In this document: one piece after another, positions 50,706 through 62,649 of the stretch | How the letters are laid out: the number at the start of each line of letters is the position of its first letter | How positions within the stretch are numbered: position 1 is the first letter of the stretch | Assembly (NCBI GenBank): GCA_959347315.1 | Contig: OY365813.1 | Span: 21,783,772-21,847,771 of the forward strand | Origin: Bimastos eiseni | Taxonomy: Eukaryota > Annelida > Clitellata > Crassiclitellata > Lumbricidae | Direction of reading: 5' to 3' | Length of the DNA: 64,000 nt | Notes under the pieces: generated by a model | Told to the model about the DNA's origin: nothing | The model's input: the letters and a program-made list of their open reading frames with translations, nothing else | Databases searched by the model: none | Translations under genes and position numbers: made by a program

Positions 50706-53700
50706 CATAGCATAACAATATAGCATAACAACGTCTTTTTATTGCACCCAACGATAATAACAAGGACCAGAAACAGTGAAAAGCTTTAGCTGGGCACAAC
50801 AGGGAGGATGAAACCCAAATAGGTATGGCATATCCAAGTAGACAGTTTCCACAGAGTACCGAATCCGAGTATTTGGATGAACTATTTGCCGTATCCGGGT
50901 ACGAAATGAATAGTAGCGGCAAATCTGGCCAGCAGCAGCGAGTACCGTCCGTGGCCAAAGCATAGTTAACCTGCCACGTGCACAGCTAAGAAGAACTATC
51001 TATAGTCAATGCCGAGTCTATAGCAATATCCTTCATATAGCATATCGTCACACTCTAGGCCATAGCAATACATTTATTATCTAGTAACTTTATTTGTGAA
51101 AAAATGTAGAACCTTGTTATAAAATTTGAAATGTGAGGTTATCAACGACGTCTTTATTCTCTAATGTTTACCGGAAAGTGGGTGGAGCCAATTCAATCGG
51201 GAAAATTACTGATTTGGTTGATACCTGAGGAATGCAACCTAACCAAAAGAAATTAAAATTTATAAATTAACATCATTATCTTAAAGAAGATTCAATGGAA
51301 TGTCAAGTTCATGTTTAACTAAGATATAATATAAATATATAGTTGATGCACACATTAGCCAGGCGACACCATAAGTATGTGCTCCCGGTAGGATTTCTTA
51401 AATGTAACAATATTAGGTATTAATTTTATGTCATCTGAAATATCATTCCAAGCCTTAGGACTAGCATATTTAATTGAAAACATTCTAGTATTTGTTTTAG
51501 CATAAATAGATCTGTAATTAAGATCAGAGGAAGAGCGCAGCTAGTAGGGATTGACCTCAGATATAGATAAGAAATATCTGTTGAATACAGGAGGCAACTG
51601 ATTATGATTATGTTTGTACATAAATTCAACTGTCTGACACATAGTTAATTGCTTAATCTTTAACAAACCTGTCTGCTTGAAGATGAGATCAACATGAACA
51701 GAAGAAGAGCAACCACCAATGATGCGAACTCTTTTGAAGAGCAGTTAATTGTTTAAGCCTTGATGGATAATTGGATGCCCAGACAATATTAGAATAACTT
51801 AAATAGGGGAGTACCATTGTATAATACAAATTTTTCCGTATGTTAATTGGTAATAGATGAGCTACTTTAGATAAAATCCCAAGGCTTTTTGCAATTTTGG
51901 TAGAAATATTTTGAATATGGTCATTGCGTGTTAGATGGCTATCAATCGGAATACCCAAAAATTTGGCCGAATTCACTTTCGGTACTGGTATATTATTTAG
52001 CAATAGAGTACTGTGCGTCAAAGGTAAGTATTTATGATGTGAACTGAATAATATATAATTAGTCTTAGTATGATTTAAAGATAGTTTATTAGCCGTAAAC
52101 CAATCATTAACCTTCTCATGTTCCTGGTTTAGCAACTGTAGTAATTTGTTATATGATTTATGCGATACAAAGATTAGTATCATCAGCAAATAACAAAAAA
52201 GTGAAGGAGAGATGAGGTATTATATATATACATATATGTATGTATATATAAATACATATATATTATATATATATTATATATATATTATATATATATACAT
52301 ATATATTATATATATATATATGGATATGCTTGAGAAGCTTGGTTATTTATAGAACATGACTGTCCCTCATGTGACTCAGCTGTTTTGATCCTAGGGTCAA
52401 AGTTCTCTTGGTCTGCTGTATTTATTTTCATCAATGAATACAAATCTGGGGCTGTTTTTGCTTGCGGTCTTAATTTATTCATGTGTTGTGGATGTACTAG
52501 AAAATATTTTAAGCTGTTACTCTTTTAAATAAGTATTTTTTTTACTGATTACTGTGTTTAAATAAGTAGTTTTAACCAATGACCAGTATTAATTTTTTTT
52601 TCATGTATTCGGATTTGTGTATCATTATTTTGATTTACATATTTATAAATGCATTTTGACGTACTCAATATAATATTTCATTTTTTGTTACAAGAATAAT
52701 TTTGGTAAGAAACAGTTTGTTGAGTTATATGATAAAAATGAGAAAATTATTTATTAATATAAAAAGTTGTGCTGTGGTAAAAATGCACTCTTTATTGAAA
52801 TATATGATTAATTTATTGATAATTAACGTAACTCGTGCCAGATGAAATTGGTCCTAGGCTTTGTTTAACTCTGCTATTTCATTTGCAAAGTGGTCGGTAA
52901 ACCATTTAATAACGACCTGCATCGGTCTCCTGGCCACTTTTAGCACACCCTCATCCCTTAAGTGTTAATCAACCAATTGCCTTTTGTCTTATTTTTCCTG
53001 CCATCTTTACTGTTCTCTTTTGTCTTCATCTGCAGATTAAGCGACAGTTTATGTCCGGTAGCCTTGCACTTCGCGCGCAATTTGCCGGCGAAGGAGAACT
53101 GAATCGGGATTTCGGACATGTGCTTGCAAGCCAGATGGTGAGTTAATGGCTTTGAAGAAGTCTCTTTCTTTATTGTTTTCTGGAGTGTAAAGGGGGCAGG
53201 GTGACTGATCGAGTGGCAGTGTAGTGTGCTCCATCATTGTTATGCGTATGGTTTACACCGGGCGTTTGCTGTTGGGGTTCATCTACCTGGAATGACCTTC
53301 CTCCATCACTTAGGGCTAGACTAATGACTGGCTTTTCTCCATCAGCCTTTAAAAGCGTTTCTCTTTTCCCTGGGGCTTCCGTGCTGAGAGCACCTCTGAG
53401 TAGCTCTCTGAGTAGTTCTGTGACAGGCGCTATATTAATCTCAGGATGTGACACCATATGTGGTGTCTCATACCGATATCAGTCGTATGTCGCAATATGA
53501 GTTATTGAATAAAACACTAAAATATCATTCAAAATAATGTGTGATTTTCACACAAAGCAGCTAGATAATACCTTTAGAACAGTTTGTAACGGTGAATTTT
53601 CTAATCTTTCATTATTTTATAAAAGTGTTGCTTTAGAGTTGCATGATTTAATGGTACTTAAGGATACCAATCAGAAAGTACTTTTTTATACATTTACTAT

Positions 53701-55523
53701 GCGTAAGAGCATGCTGAAGCCGACAGATTAATCGCTGCAGCTCTAACATGGTTGCTTTATATTATTATTACTATACGTCATTGTTACTATGCAATGTTAT
53801 TACTATGCAGTATTTTTACTATACATTTTTATTATTATTACTATGCATTATTTTTAATATGAATTTTTCTTCTAGGTGCTGTTTAACATTCAATTTCTCT
53901 GACCCATGCTCCATTTCTTTGCCCATTTGCCCACGTCTTCAGGCCACTATTTTCTGCGATTGCATGGCACTCCTACAACCTCCGACCCAGGGCTCACCCC
54001 TTTCAACTCCCTACTAAAGATAAAGGATATTTTATACCATACCAGGGTTTTCTTTATGTAATATTTAGCCAAAGTAGGCCTACATCATTTACTTTATTTT
54101 TAATGAATATCTAACTTTCATTTTCTTTTCTGGACTTTGTATGTGAATGTTATTTGCTGCAGATTGTCAGCTTGTTTATTATAATGTTTAACACAACGAA
54201 GATATAATAATAATAATAATGTAATATAGGCTAAAGTTACTTACTTGCATTTATTTTGCCAATTGCATTAGCGTCATTCAATTCCAATCTGAAGGGCATA
54301 ACTCTAACATTCAATCAATCAATCTAAAGACTTGACATGGCACCCTTCAAGATATCTACTCAGAGGAGCTCCCTAGCTAATCGCGGCTGAAAAGGACAGT
54401 TTTCATTAAGGTGTAAAATGAAGATGAGGAGTTCCTAATTAGGAGATGGATGCATGCATACAAACATACATACTTATTTGCAGACATGTCTGGCATGTCT
54501 TACATCAGTGCATTTTGATGATGGCTTGATTCGATTAGATTCGATTAGATTTTCTGGTGTGACGAGGTTCTTGGGTCTTTTGAAGGAGCGTTTTTCATCC
54601 GGAGGAAGTGGCGGAGGTGATCAGATTTCCACCCTCCAGTCGCAGGTGGAAGAGGTGAAGGGGGTGATGACGCAGAACATCGAAAGAGTTCTTGAGAGGG
54701 GACAGCGACTTGAGGAACTGATGGAGAAGACGACAGACCTGGAAGCCAGCGTAAGACCTCAAAATCTTTCATCGTCTACTTTAAAAGATTCTTTTCTCTT
54801 TTCGTATCGTATCTGATTATTTAAATAGCACTTCTTACAGTACTAGCTATTCAGAAGCGCTTTCAGCGTGACAGCCCTGAGGAAATAAGAAAGTCTTCAG
54901 GCAACGAAAGGTTGATGGTGGGAGCCTGATCAAAAGCTTGCTATGGAAAATGGGGTGGGTCATTCCACATAGAAGGGCCCACGATGGCAAAGGCATGGTG
55001 TTGAGTTATAGCAGTCCTTGCCCATGAACAAGAACAACATCTTTTAAGGTCAATCCACCCCCATTTAGAAAACATAGTATTCCCAGTTATTAGCTAACTT
55101 GTATCAACCCTTCAGCAATTGGTGTGTGCTAGAATGTATGGGGGAAACCGATTCAGCTGATGGCTTAAGGGTCAGGGTGGAACTTAACTTCTTGATATCT
55201 AACGTCTCTTTGCATGGCATGGCGATTTTATAACCTTGCATCAGATTCGCATTGCCTGCGCTTAGAAAATGTTCATAATTATCAAAATGTTGTCAATGTT
55301 CTCGATTTAGTCATCAACGTTTAAGAAGACTGCTCGACGCGTCCAGAACAAAATGTGGTGGAAGAACACGCGTTGGACGATCATCCTTGCCGTTGTTGCC
55401 ATCCTGATCGTTGCCATTATCATCATTATTATCCTCTTCTCGACAGGGGTCCTCCCTCCAAAGTCCAGTTCCGGCTCTGGCACCACCCTCGCTCTGAGCA
55501 CTACTATTTCCCCGCATTCGTAA
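49076..55523 (+). CDS. VAMP7: VAMP7-type longin R-SNARE, five coding exons, 242 aa
   Basis: Exons 49076-49227, 50524-50620, 53036-53137, 54586-54750 and 55311-55523 join in phase (2, 0, 0, 0). The longin domain (about residues 1-117) has MAIEYSLVSCGPTVL and VENGLIYLCAADRE...YAFLNEIKRQF, as VAMP7's DRIVYLCITDDDF..FNFLNEIKKRF. The SNARE motif (about 129-188) is QSQVEEVKGVMTQNIERVLE-RG-QRLEEL with the zero-layer Arg at about 155. KMWWKNTRW precedes a membrane anchor (about 194-217) and a roughly 25-residue Ser/Thr-rich lumenal tail. VAMP7 mediates late-endosome, lysosome and secretory-lysosome fusion, and its longin domain autoinhibits and binds trafficking adaptors. The longin N-terminus is divergent, so a VAMP7-like paralogue is possible. 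It is divergent from AP1AR. Confidence 0.9.
49895..50155 (+). mobile_element. CR1/L2-like LINE 3' end in VAMP7 intron 1
   Basis: AATGGAATCGACTGCCTCAG...TTCAAAAAGCGGCTCAAAAC...TTTCGGTGTGACCTTGTGTG then (AAAT)n. Same family as 7441-8690 and 32430-33075. Confidence 0.75.
50524..50620 (+). CDS. VAMP7: VAMP7 exon 2 (longin)
   Basis: Acceptor gaattttcctag, donor GAG/gtgaga. One base plus 32 codons, VVFHVMVENGLIYLCAADRE..., the longin core. Confidence 0.9.
50648..50705. repeat. (AT)n microsatellite
   Basis: About 28 AT units, beginning 28 bp after the VAMP7 exon 2 donor. Confidence 0.95.
51360..52200 (-). mobile_element. second LINE family, reverse transcriptase 3' half
   Basis: The minus strand shows LLFADDTNLCIA (FADD catalytic box), one frame change, then NDWFTANKLSLNHTKTNYIL and SAKFLGIPIDSHLTRNDHI (thumb), then a C-terminal part with MFSIKYASPKAWNDISDDIK. 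CR1/Jockey-type. Truncated 5' at an AT microsatellite (52215-52325). Dead copy in VAMP7 intron 2. Confidence 0.8.
52215..52325. repeat. (AT)n/ATACAT microsatellite
   Basis: AT-dinucleotide tract with ATACAT interruptions. Confidence 0.95.
53036..53137 (+). CDS. VAMP7: VAMP7 exon 3 (longin end)
   Basis: Acceptor gtcttcatctgcag, donor ATG/gtgagt. 34 codons, IKRQFMSGSLALRAQFAGEG...HVLASQM; compare IKKRFQTTYG...SVLAAQL in VAMP7. Confidence 0.92.
53180..53450 (+). mobile_element. LINE 3' end in VAMP7 intron 3
   Basis: Encodes WNDLPPSLRARLMTG...AFKSVSLF and ends GACAGGCGCTATATTAATC; a CR1-like terminus with the shared tail. It begins about 45 bp after the exon 3 donor. Confidence 0.7.
54305..54410 (-). 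mobile_element. LINE/SINE 3' tail
   Basis: Minus strand GGGAGCTCCTCTGAGTAGATAT...GTGCCATGTC then (TTGA)n. Confidence 0.5.
54586..54750 (+). CDS. VAMP7: VAMP7 exon 4 (SNARE motif)
   Basis: Acceptor gggtcttttgaag, donor AGC/gtaaga. 55 codons containing the R-SNARE heptads. A decayed second copy with the same acceptor context lies at 60425-60570. Confidence 0.92.
54826..55200 (-). mobile_element. LINE 3' fragment in VAMP7 intron 4
   Basis: Minus-strand remnant with ...TAITQHHAFAIVGPSMWND, the CR1-type C-terminal motif, and a GCGCTTCTGAATAG tail. Confidence 0.55.
55311..55523 (+). CDS. VAMP7: VAMP7 exon 5 (transmembrane anchor, stop)
   Basis: Acceptor gttctcgatttag. 70 codons: SSTFKKTARRVQNKMWWKN then TIILAVVAILIVAIIIIIIL, then a Ser/Thr/Pro-rich end and TAA at 55521-55523. 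Confidence 0.92.
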   Translation, partial: SSTFKKTARRVQNKMWWKNTRWTIILAVVAILIVAIIIIIILFSTGVLPPKSSSGSGTTLALSTTISPHS

Positions 55524-57130
55524 CTACCGGATATGTTCTTTTTTACCCGCACACGAATGGACCACACTGTGCTTTTGACGTGTTTTAATTTGCACGTGGA
55601 TGTTTTTGCGCTTTGGCAATGAGCTGCACTGGTTTCCCAGTTGCTCTCATCGCTAAGACGAAGATGATTGTAAGTTTTATTGATTGCTTGGTGTCCATGT
55701 GATAACTGATTTGAGGTTTGATGAAGCTAGGATGTCCTACTTTAAGGTTTATTGATGTTGGGTGTCCAGTTGAAACCGAATTTCAGTTTACGGTAACTTA
55801 TATTTGGATGACCACTTGAAACTAATTTTAGGCTGTAGAATTGAAATGTCAGTGTTGCGCATTTGATGGATGGTGAAATTTATTTATTCTTGACTTTTGA
55901 CATTTTAACTGTGATTACTCAGTTTTCTTTTCAGTTTTTACTTATGTACACAGAATTGAAGAGTTTGAATCTAGATGGGATAAAGGCACAAATTTAATAT
56001 CTATCCTTTAAATTCTTTATTGCCACCAGGTAGAGCTGTACTGATTTAAATATCTATACTTATATTTTAACAATAGGTATAATTGGTACCAGTTAAAATA
56101 ATCATCTCCAATGTTAAAAAATATTTTCGTGGTTTTTTGGCTTGCCAGATTGTAGATGGTTTAACAAAACCACAATGACTAATGAGTAAAGGGAATTCCA
56201 AGTCATTATTACTAATGAGTAATGGAAATTTCAAGCCATTTCTTTTTCAAGGGTTTCTGCTATTGATCTTTGCATCTTTACTTATATTGTGGGATGAAAT
56301 CATACAGGTCTAATGCTGCAATGTTGGTGTAAATCATATGATTTTCTATGAATTCATAAGTTCTTGATTAAGTAAGGTTGAATGTTAATCATGTTCATAG
56401 CTTTTGATTCTTTTACATAGGAAACATCTCTCTTAGATGTGGGAGATAGGCATATCGACTATTTTCTCCTCTCCAGAGTTAATCCATTGTCATTTTCCAG
56501 TGACTTTGTAACACGGGTAATAATTGCTGGAATTGTAAAATCACGCTCTGTAAATTTATCTGACTCTCTTCGAAGATCATCTGGGTCTGCAGTTCAAGAA
56601 AACATTCCACAGTCTGTTTTTGCTGTTCCTATGTATGATTTCATTAGTTTCATTCCATTTTTAGCATTACACAGGTTTGCAACTGGTACTACCATTGGGA
56701 AAATTGTGATTTGTAAAGAAATAACTTTAGTTTCTGTGAATATTTAGCTTTGAAATCATATATTTTTCTGTGCATTATGTTTAGCTGCCTTTATTGTATG
56801 TTGTGGGTCCATCTGCCTCCATCATAGAGGACCGATCTAATGACTGAATTATCATCATAAAGGACCGATCTAATGACTGAATTATCTCCATCGGCTTCTC
56901 ACTACTTAAAGACGTTTCTTTTTCCCCGCAGTTTCTGTAATGAGAGCTCCTCTGGATTATTATTCTGTGAGAGGTGATAATTGTGTGTATCTAAAGAGTG
57001 GATATGATGATAATTATAGCAAAGGCATATCTCTATGTTCTGTATTTTAAAAACCGTTGGTGCACATATTCCTAGCAGTGCCTTTTGCAGTACGCTTTGG
57101 GCCATGAAGAGGATGATTGTAATGCATAGA
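55524..57130 (+). other. VAMP7 3'UTR/intergenic, AT-rich
   Basis: No exon recognised. A LINE 3' fragment (GGACCGATCTAATGACTGA, duplicated) lies at 56800-56990. The exact mRNA end is unknown; AATAAA occurs at 57404. Confidence 0.35.
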
Positions 57131-57240
57131 ATACATGGGTTTTGATCCTCCTCTGAGGCAGTCACTGTATAGGGAAGTTTTGAGCAAGTCCTTCACTCGG
57201 GGAACAGACATTTGCTCCCCGGATAATTGCCCGCCCCCCC
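57130..57240 (+). repeat. SINE body fragment
   Basis: TTTTGATCCTCCTCTGAGG..TATAGGGAAGTTTTGAGCAAG, a diverged SINE body, then a C9-10 run. Confidence 0.5.
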
Positions 57241-57979
57241 CCCCATTTTGGCTAGGACAATTGCCCCCCTGTATGTATGTATGTGCTTATATATAATTTT
57301 GGCAAGCTTATGGTCTACACTGGGGGGCAAATGTCCTACACTCCCTTCCCTCACAATTGCTCAATGCTATCGACTGTTGCTTAGCTATTAGATATTAGCA
57401 CTTAATAAAAGCATGGCAATAATTTGGAATGGAGACGTCACCATGTTAACTTGATAAATGAATTTTACATTTGGCTTCTTCGTTGAGTATCCTGTTTAGC
57501 CTTTGCCATAGAGGCCTTAACACCGTTTTATATAAAACATGTCGTTTTTGGCTACACATATTAGTGCAGTTATACTGGAGGTGGTATAATTCTTTCTGTG
57601 GTATTAATTCAAAGAATTTGAGCATTTATGCAGTTTATTCATTGAATCATCTACTCCGATTTTTCCTCTGTTGTTCTGCTGTTGTCACGACAAAATTTCA
57701 ATGATGGTCATTGAAATTTTGTCTTCATGACACAACCTACCATCGTTTATTTTGAAAACACTTCCCTATGTTGCTGTGTTTTCTCACGGTGATATAGCGA
57801 CTTATTACCTACCATAGATGGTCTGCTTAAACACCTTTATTACGTATGGACTTGACGGTATATATTGATTTTTATTAATATGAGTTTAATATACGGGGTT
57901 CTTCTGTTGCCGTTGTCAAAAGCCGTTGTCAAAAGCTGTGTATGTCTCTCAGTATATGCGTAATTGGTTTGACCATTGT

Positions 57980-58135
57980 GACACGCTTGGGTCATTTGGT
58001 TAGAACACTGGATGTATGATGATGCCAAGGAAGTGGGTTGCCAGCCTTCATTGAGAGGGTGTAGGGACCTTGAGCAAGTCCTTCACTGACAATTGTTAGG
58101 TCCCAGTTGGTGGGGCTTAATGTGCCAGCGAATAA
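57980..58135 (+). repeat. tRNA-derived SINE
   Basis: TTGGGTCATTTGGTTAGAAC (A box) and the GTGTAGGGACCTTGAGCAAG body; reference copy for the fragments above. Confidence 0.65.
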
Positions 58136-59160
58136 GATGGAATATTTATACATCAATTGACTGTGTATTGATTTAAATAGTTTCTTCCAAACATCGATAG
58201 AAAGTTGTTTATCATATACTTCTCTTTGCTTCAAAATTCCATCTGTACTTTTGTCTCAGTTTGATTTCAAACTATTTCATAAATAGTTCTAGTTGAATAT
58301 CACGATATATTTTGCAGGTGATCATATTTCATTGTAAATAATTCAATGCATAATAGTATTTGTATAGCAGTTCAAATATTCTACACTGATTTCTGCGGTC
58401 AAAGTTGATGCCTGTTTCACAGTTTTCAGCATCTATAAATAATTATGTACAAATATCGTTTTATTGTATGCCAATGACTTCATTTCTTTAACTAATTATT
58501 ATTACTATTAATTGGGGACTTCTTTTGTGCTGATGTCTAATTCTAAAGTTGATATTGCACCAATATGATGTCATGATCATGTCAATATCCAGAGTTCATG
58601 AATGCCCGTACATGAATATTTCTTGGTAAGTAAGATATATGTCTCGTAGGAAGAGTCGTTGCACAGTTTATGATGCTAGGAGTGGTTAGAATACGAGACT
58701 GCAACCACAGGAGTCTGGGGTTTGATTCTTGAGGTAAATTATTGTTCAGATTAATATGTAAATGGAGATCTAGGCAGTGAGAATGAAGGAAGATTAGTGT
58801 TGAGTAAGCTCCTTGTGATCTGTGTTGAGGTTGAGCAAGGATGCTTGGGTGTAGACACGCTTGAATTGTTGAAATCGCTTTTTTGAGAATTTTAATTGCT
58901 TTGTTTGCTACCTAATATAACAAAAGATTCAGTGATATTTTGTGTTAGTTTTGTAAGTTGGTTTGCAAATTAAATATGATGTGTGATAATTATATAAAAT
59001 GCAGTCATGAAGAGTTTTGGTTTACAGTGATTCATCAATCTGTTATCTGCTTGACCATTGGATCTTGAACAGGAATTGAATCAGAATTTGCATAGCCTAT
59101 CAAATGAAATTGTGATTAGACTTAATTTTTTGGTCTTCATCCAGATTACTATAATTGGTG
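58136..59160. other. intergenic; possible tRNA-like SINE
   Basis: 58665-58740 (GGAGTGGTTAGAATACGAGA...GGGGTTTGATTCTTGAGG) has tRNA-like A and B boxes. The remainder is AT-rich and featureless. Confidence 0.4.
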
Positions 59161-59206
59161 TCTGTCTGTCCGTCTGTCCGTCCGTCCGTCCGTCCGTCTG
59201 TCTGTA
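59160..59206. repeat. (GTCC/GTCT)n microsatellite
   Basis: About eleven tetranucleotide units. Confidence 0.95.
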
Positions 59207-60420
59207 GCGTACATGTGAAGGTACATAGGTATGTACGCAAGTAATGTTTACATACAAAAGAAATAGTTAGTAATAGAACGACAAATTAAAATTGTGATTG
59301 AGGGCATTCCAAGTTATGTTGGAGTTTCTGTATGAGGCGATAAAGACAGCAGTTTCGTCAATCATAACTGACAACGACCATCCGGGAACTAATTGCTGTG
59401 GCATAGCGGACGATATAAGATCGTCTAATGTCTGATAAGCTATGACAAATGATGGAAACGAAGCACACGAAGAAATCCGGGCCTCTATAGGCAGGGCAGT
59501 CTAGAAACTATCTTATGAGAAATTTCTCTTTGAGAAATTGAATGTGGGTCCCTAGATTCCTCTGGCCCTAGCATTAGCTTCCCCTCTCGGCGGGCCTGAA
59601 CCTGAATATGCAATTAACTTAATTAAGATTGTAATAAACGTTTGTGGCACCATTCTGAAGCGCTGAGACGTGGTTCCGGTTTGAGCGTGTAATAATCGAG
59701 GAATCTATAATAGCCAGGTCACAGGTTATGTATCTAAAATTTACACGTTGGTATATTATATCCTGTGGCCGACAATTACCGAGTAAATATAAAAGAAAAC
59801 GGATGTTTCGACTTTAAACTTAATTGGCATTATTGGACGAGATAACCATCCCCAATCAAGTGAAAGTAACCTACCTCATTTTTAAGTTCAACTGTTCAAC
59901 TGTCATCCACTTTAAGTCATAAATAACAATGAATAACTGGCAAATGTGTTTCAGAAATCAACACTCAAAGGCACTTTCAACTCCATAGATTTGGAATTTT
60001 ATTTATCGCCTGTCGATCGTTGGTCAGCCATCCACATGCGGAGGAAGTGCACAAAAGCTTCTGGTGCATATAGCAGAGTAATGTGAATTAACTGATTCCT
60101 GCGACTTCGCTTCTGTAGGCCTGGCGCTGTAGAAATGTTGAGATTACGATTAATAAGTTTGCATTCAAAATGCTACAGAAACTGGTTTCTTTCAACTCCA
60201 AAACTAGAAAGTAAAGCTTCGGTGCGCAGTTTCATCAAGAGCTTCTATATAGGCCTCTACTTGTGTCATTTTCATAACGATCCCTCTACATGTAGCCTAC
60301 ATGCATTTCCTTGTTTTGCCGGATTAGGGCCTACATCTTTTAGGCTTCACCAAAATATAGCAAAGGGCTATTTCTGTTCGTTGGTATATAAGTTTTCGAA
60401 ATGAATGAATGGTGAAAGTT
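59207..60420. other. intergenic, nothing recognised
   Basis: Short open frame 60135-60404 (89 aa) has no recognisable features. Confidence 0.35.
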
Positions 60421-60424
60421 CTTT

Positions 60425-60570
60425 GATGTTTTGAAGGAACGTAGGCCTAATTCGCCTGGAGCAGGAGGCGAAGGTGATCAGATTGCAGACCGTCTCTCGG
60501 AGTCAAGAATATGATGATGGAAAACATTGAGAGAATTTACGAGAGAGAAGTAAGACTCTGTGATCTGCAT
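60425..60570 (+). pseudogene. decayed duplicate of VAMP7 exon 4 (SNARE exon)
   Basis: TGTTTTGAAGGAACG ... GGAGGCGAAGGTGATCAGATT ... ATGATGATGGAAAACATTGAGAGAATTTACGAGAG parallels the exon 4 acceptor and coding sequence (TCTTTTGAAGGAGCG ... GGCGGAGGTGATCAGATT ... GTGATGACGCAGAACATCGAAAGAGTTCTTGAGAG). A deletion removes the QVEEVK part, the frame is broken, and the zero-layer RG is changed. It lies about 5 kb downstream of the real gene. Confidence 0.75.
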
Positions 60571-60639
60571 GACAGAGGAAATCGCTTGGCAGCCCAGGCA
60601 ACGCCACGAAATGCTAATCATTTAATTATTTAATCAAAT

Positions 60640-60812
60640 TATTTTATTATAATATTATACTTGTTTAATAATTTTACTACATTCATGTCATTATAATTAT
60701 TCTATTATTTATATATATATTATTATATTTCTTTTATTATATTTCTTTTATTATTTTATTATATTCACTTAATCATTTAACTATATTTAATTAATTATTA
60801 AATTCTTAAATT
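60640..60812. repeat. ATTATT-rich tract
   Basis: Low-complexity TTATTATA/TTTTATTATA. Confidence 0.8.
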
Positions 60813-60837
60813 AATGTTGGTTATATCTCACGAGCGG

Positions 60838-60910
60838 CTGTGGCAAGATGGCCGAATGAATTGAACACTCAACTTGAAAGCATTGTTTTGCTAGTTGCTT
60901 CTGTATGTCT
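60838..60910 (+). repeat. tRNA-like SINE head
   Basis: GGCAAGATGGCCGAATGAAT...CTTGAAAGCATTG resembles the 5' half of a tRNA-Leu/Ser. No intact 3' half. Confidence 0.4.
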
Positions 60911-61780
60911 TACGAAGGGATAGATCTTTCTTTAACGGCCGAACATATACAAAATTTAGCGAGCAAAGATCTATGCGCATGCGCAAGCTTCGGCACATGC
61001 GCACTGCTAAGAACACCTAGTTTTGTCGTTTAGGGTCAGGTAAGGCATCGTGAGGAATGTTAGGGTCAGGTTAGGCGTAGCGAGGATTGTTTGGGGTCAT
61101 GTTGGGACGGTAGGCCTACGCAGTGGCGTAGCGAGAGGGCGAGGCGCGCGAACCGCCCCAGGCGGCACTTGTGCTAGGGGCGGCATTTTCTGGAAAAAAA
61201 TAAATAATTATTTTTGTATAACTTGCACTCTTCAAGATTCTTGCTGCTCTTGTCTAAACCTAAAGCTTTTTTGCTTCTTCTCGACTTAGAACAAACATAT
61301 ACGATATACCGAAGGACCTTCGAATGGCACCTAGTGTCAATAGACACGCTGCAAAATGGCAATCTTACCATGACTTTCGCACCTATAAAATGAAATAAAA
61401 TTTGCAATTATGATGATGCGCAAATTCTTAGATTGATGAAAAATCCTTACTTCCTACGTAAAATGTTGGTTTAACTAAGGACAATCTCTGCTTAAATACA
61501 AATTTGATTTATGAAAAAACTTGCAAAATGCATCATGTACCGATGCAAATAAAATTTTATGAAACAGAAATTTGAGTAATGAAAGACGTTTTTGCCTACT
61601 TTGAGTTATGAAAAAATTAATGCAAATTAAGTTGGATTCACAATCTAAATCTAACTGAAAATGAAGTTGGATTTATCAAAAAACTTTCCTAATTAGAATC
61701 TGGGTTGATGAATGAGTTATTGCCTAAACAGAATTCGGATTTTCAAAACTAAAATTAATTAAAATAAACTAATTAAAACC

Positions 61781-61921
61781 TACTTAAGACCCACAATTAG
61801 AGAATCACTACATTCCAATTTAGCAATTCTTTCAGTTGAACGCTCTTTGACAAGCACAATTAATTTTGACAAGGTTATTAGTAATTTTGCTGCAGGGAAA
61901 GCAAGAAAAGTAAATTTTTAA
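61781..61921 (+). pseudogene. hAT transposase C-terminal (Hat_C dimerisation) remnant
   Basis: In frame to TAA 61919-61921: YLRPTIRESLHSNLAILSVE ... NFDKVISNFAAGKARKVNF. This is the standard hAT C-terminus (RLsNLAiLSIE..., FD.VI..FA..KARK). No BED finger or catalytic residues upstream; the region 61400-61760 is decayed. Confidence 0.75.
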
Positions 61922-61989
61922 ATTGTAACAGTTGACAGGTATAATGAAATTATGAGACCGTATCGTATCCGTAATCCGTATGATCAGTT

Positions 61990-62075
61990 CATTCATTCAG
62001 TCATTCACTACGAAAATTTATATAGCGCCCCTTCAAGGTTACTACTCATGAGCGCTCGAGTAAAAGTTATCAGTT
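61990..62075 (-). repeat. SINE/LINE tail nested in the hAT relic
   Basis: Minus strand GAGTAGTAACCTTGAAGGGG then CGCTATATAAATTTTCG and (TGAA)n. Confidence 0.6.
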
Positions 62076-62649
62076 ACTAATCTCTTCTTAGTACCATACT
62101 TACTATGGTCTCACTATGATTAAATTATTGTTTAGGCCTAGGAATTTTTTTCAATACGTATAGAGAAAGAATAGGCCCCATGATTTGTAGGCCTAATGTT
62201 TAATTTTAATTTTATGGGGACTTTTTTATAATTTTCGATCTAGCCTGCAAGATGTTTAGTAACTTTATTGTGAGGCTTGCTTTATTTGTTTGTTTTATAA
62301 CTGGTTAATATCGTAATTAATACAATCTTATTCTATTTTCATATCTTTATATCTGATGATAATACATTTGAATTAGTCAAAGGACATACAGCTTTAAAGT
62401 CGACAGTGCATGCTGTTGCTGTTACTAACTGTAGGCCCCACAATTATTTTGAATACTGAATAGAATAATCATAATGTATATAAGAGCTTAATGAAAGCAC
62501 TCAAAACAGGCGCTCTGTGTCTATCTTCTTGTGCATATCTCGGGATAGGCCTATATTTACAAGAACGAAGTGATGGAAAAATAGGCAGAGGCGGCATTTT
62601 GTACCTTCGCCCCAGGCGGCGCTTTGCCTCGCTACGCCACTTGGCCTAC

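Noticed and set aside
56439..56747. 102-aa open frame downstream of VAMP7
   Set aside because: AT-rich, no recognised motif, begins at a non-ATG codon; probably 3'UTR or intergenic noise.
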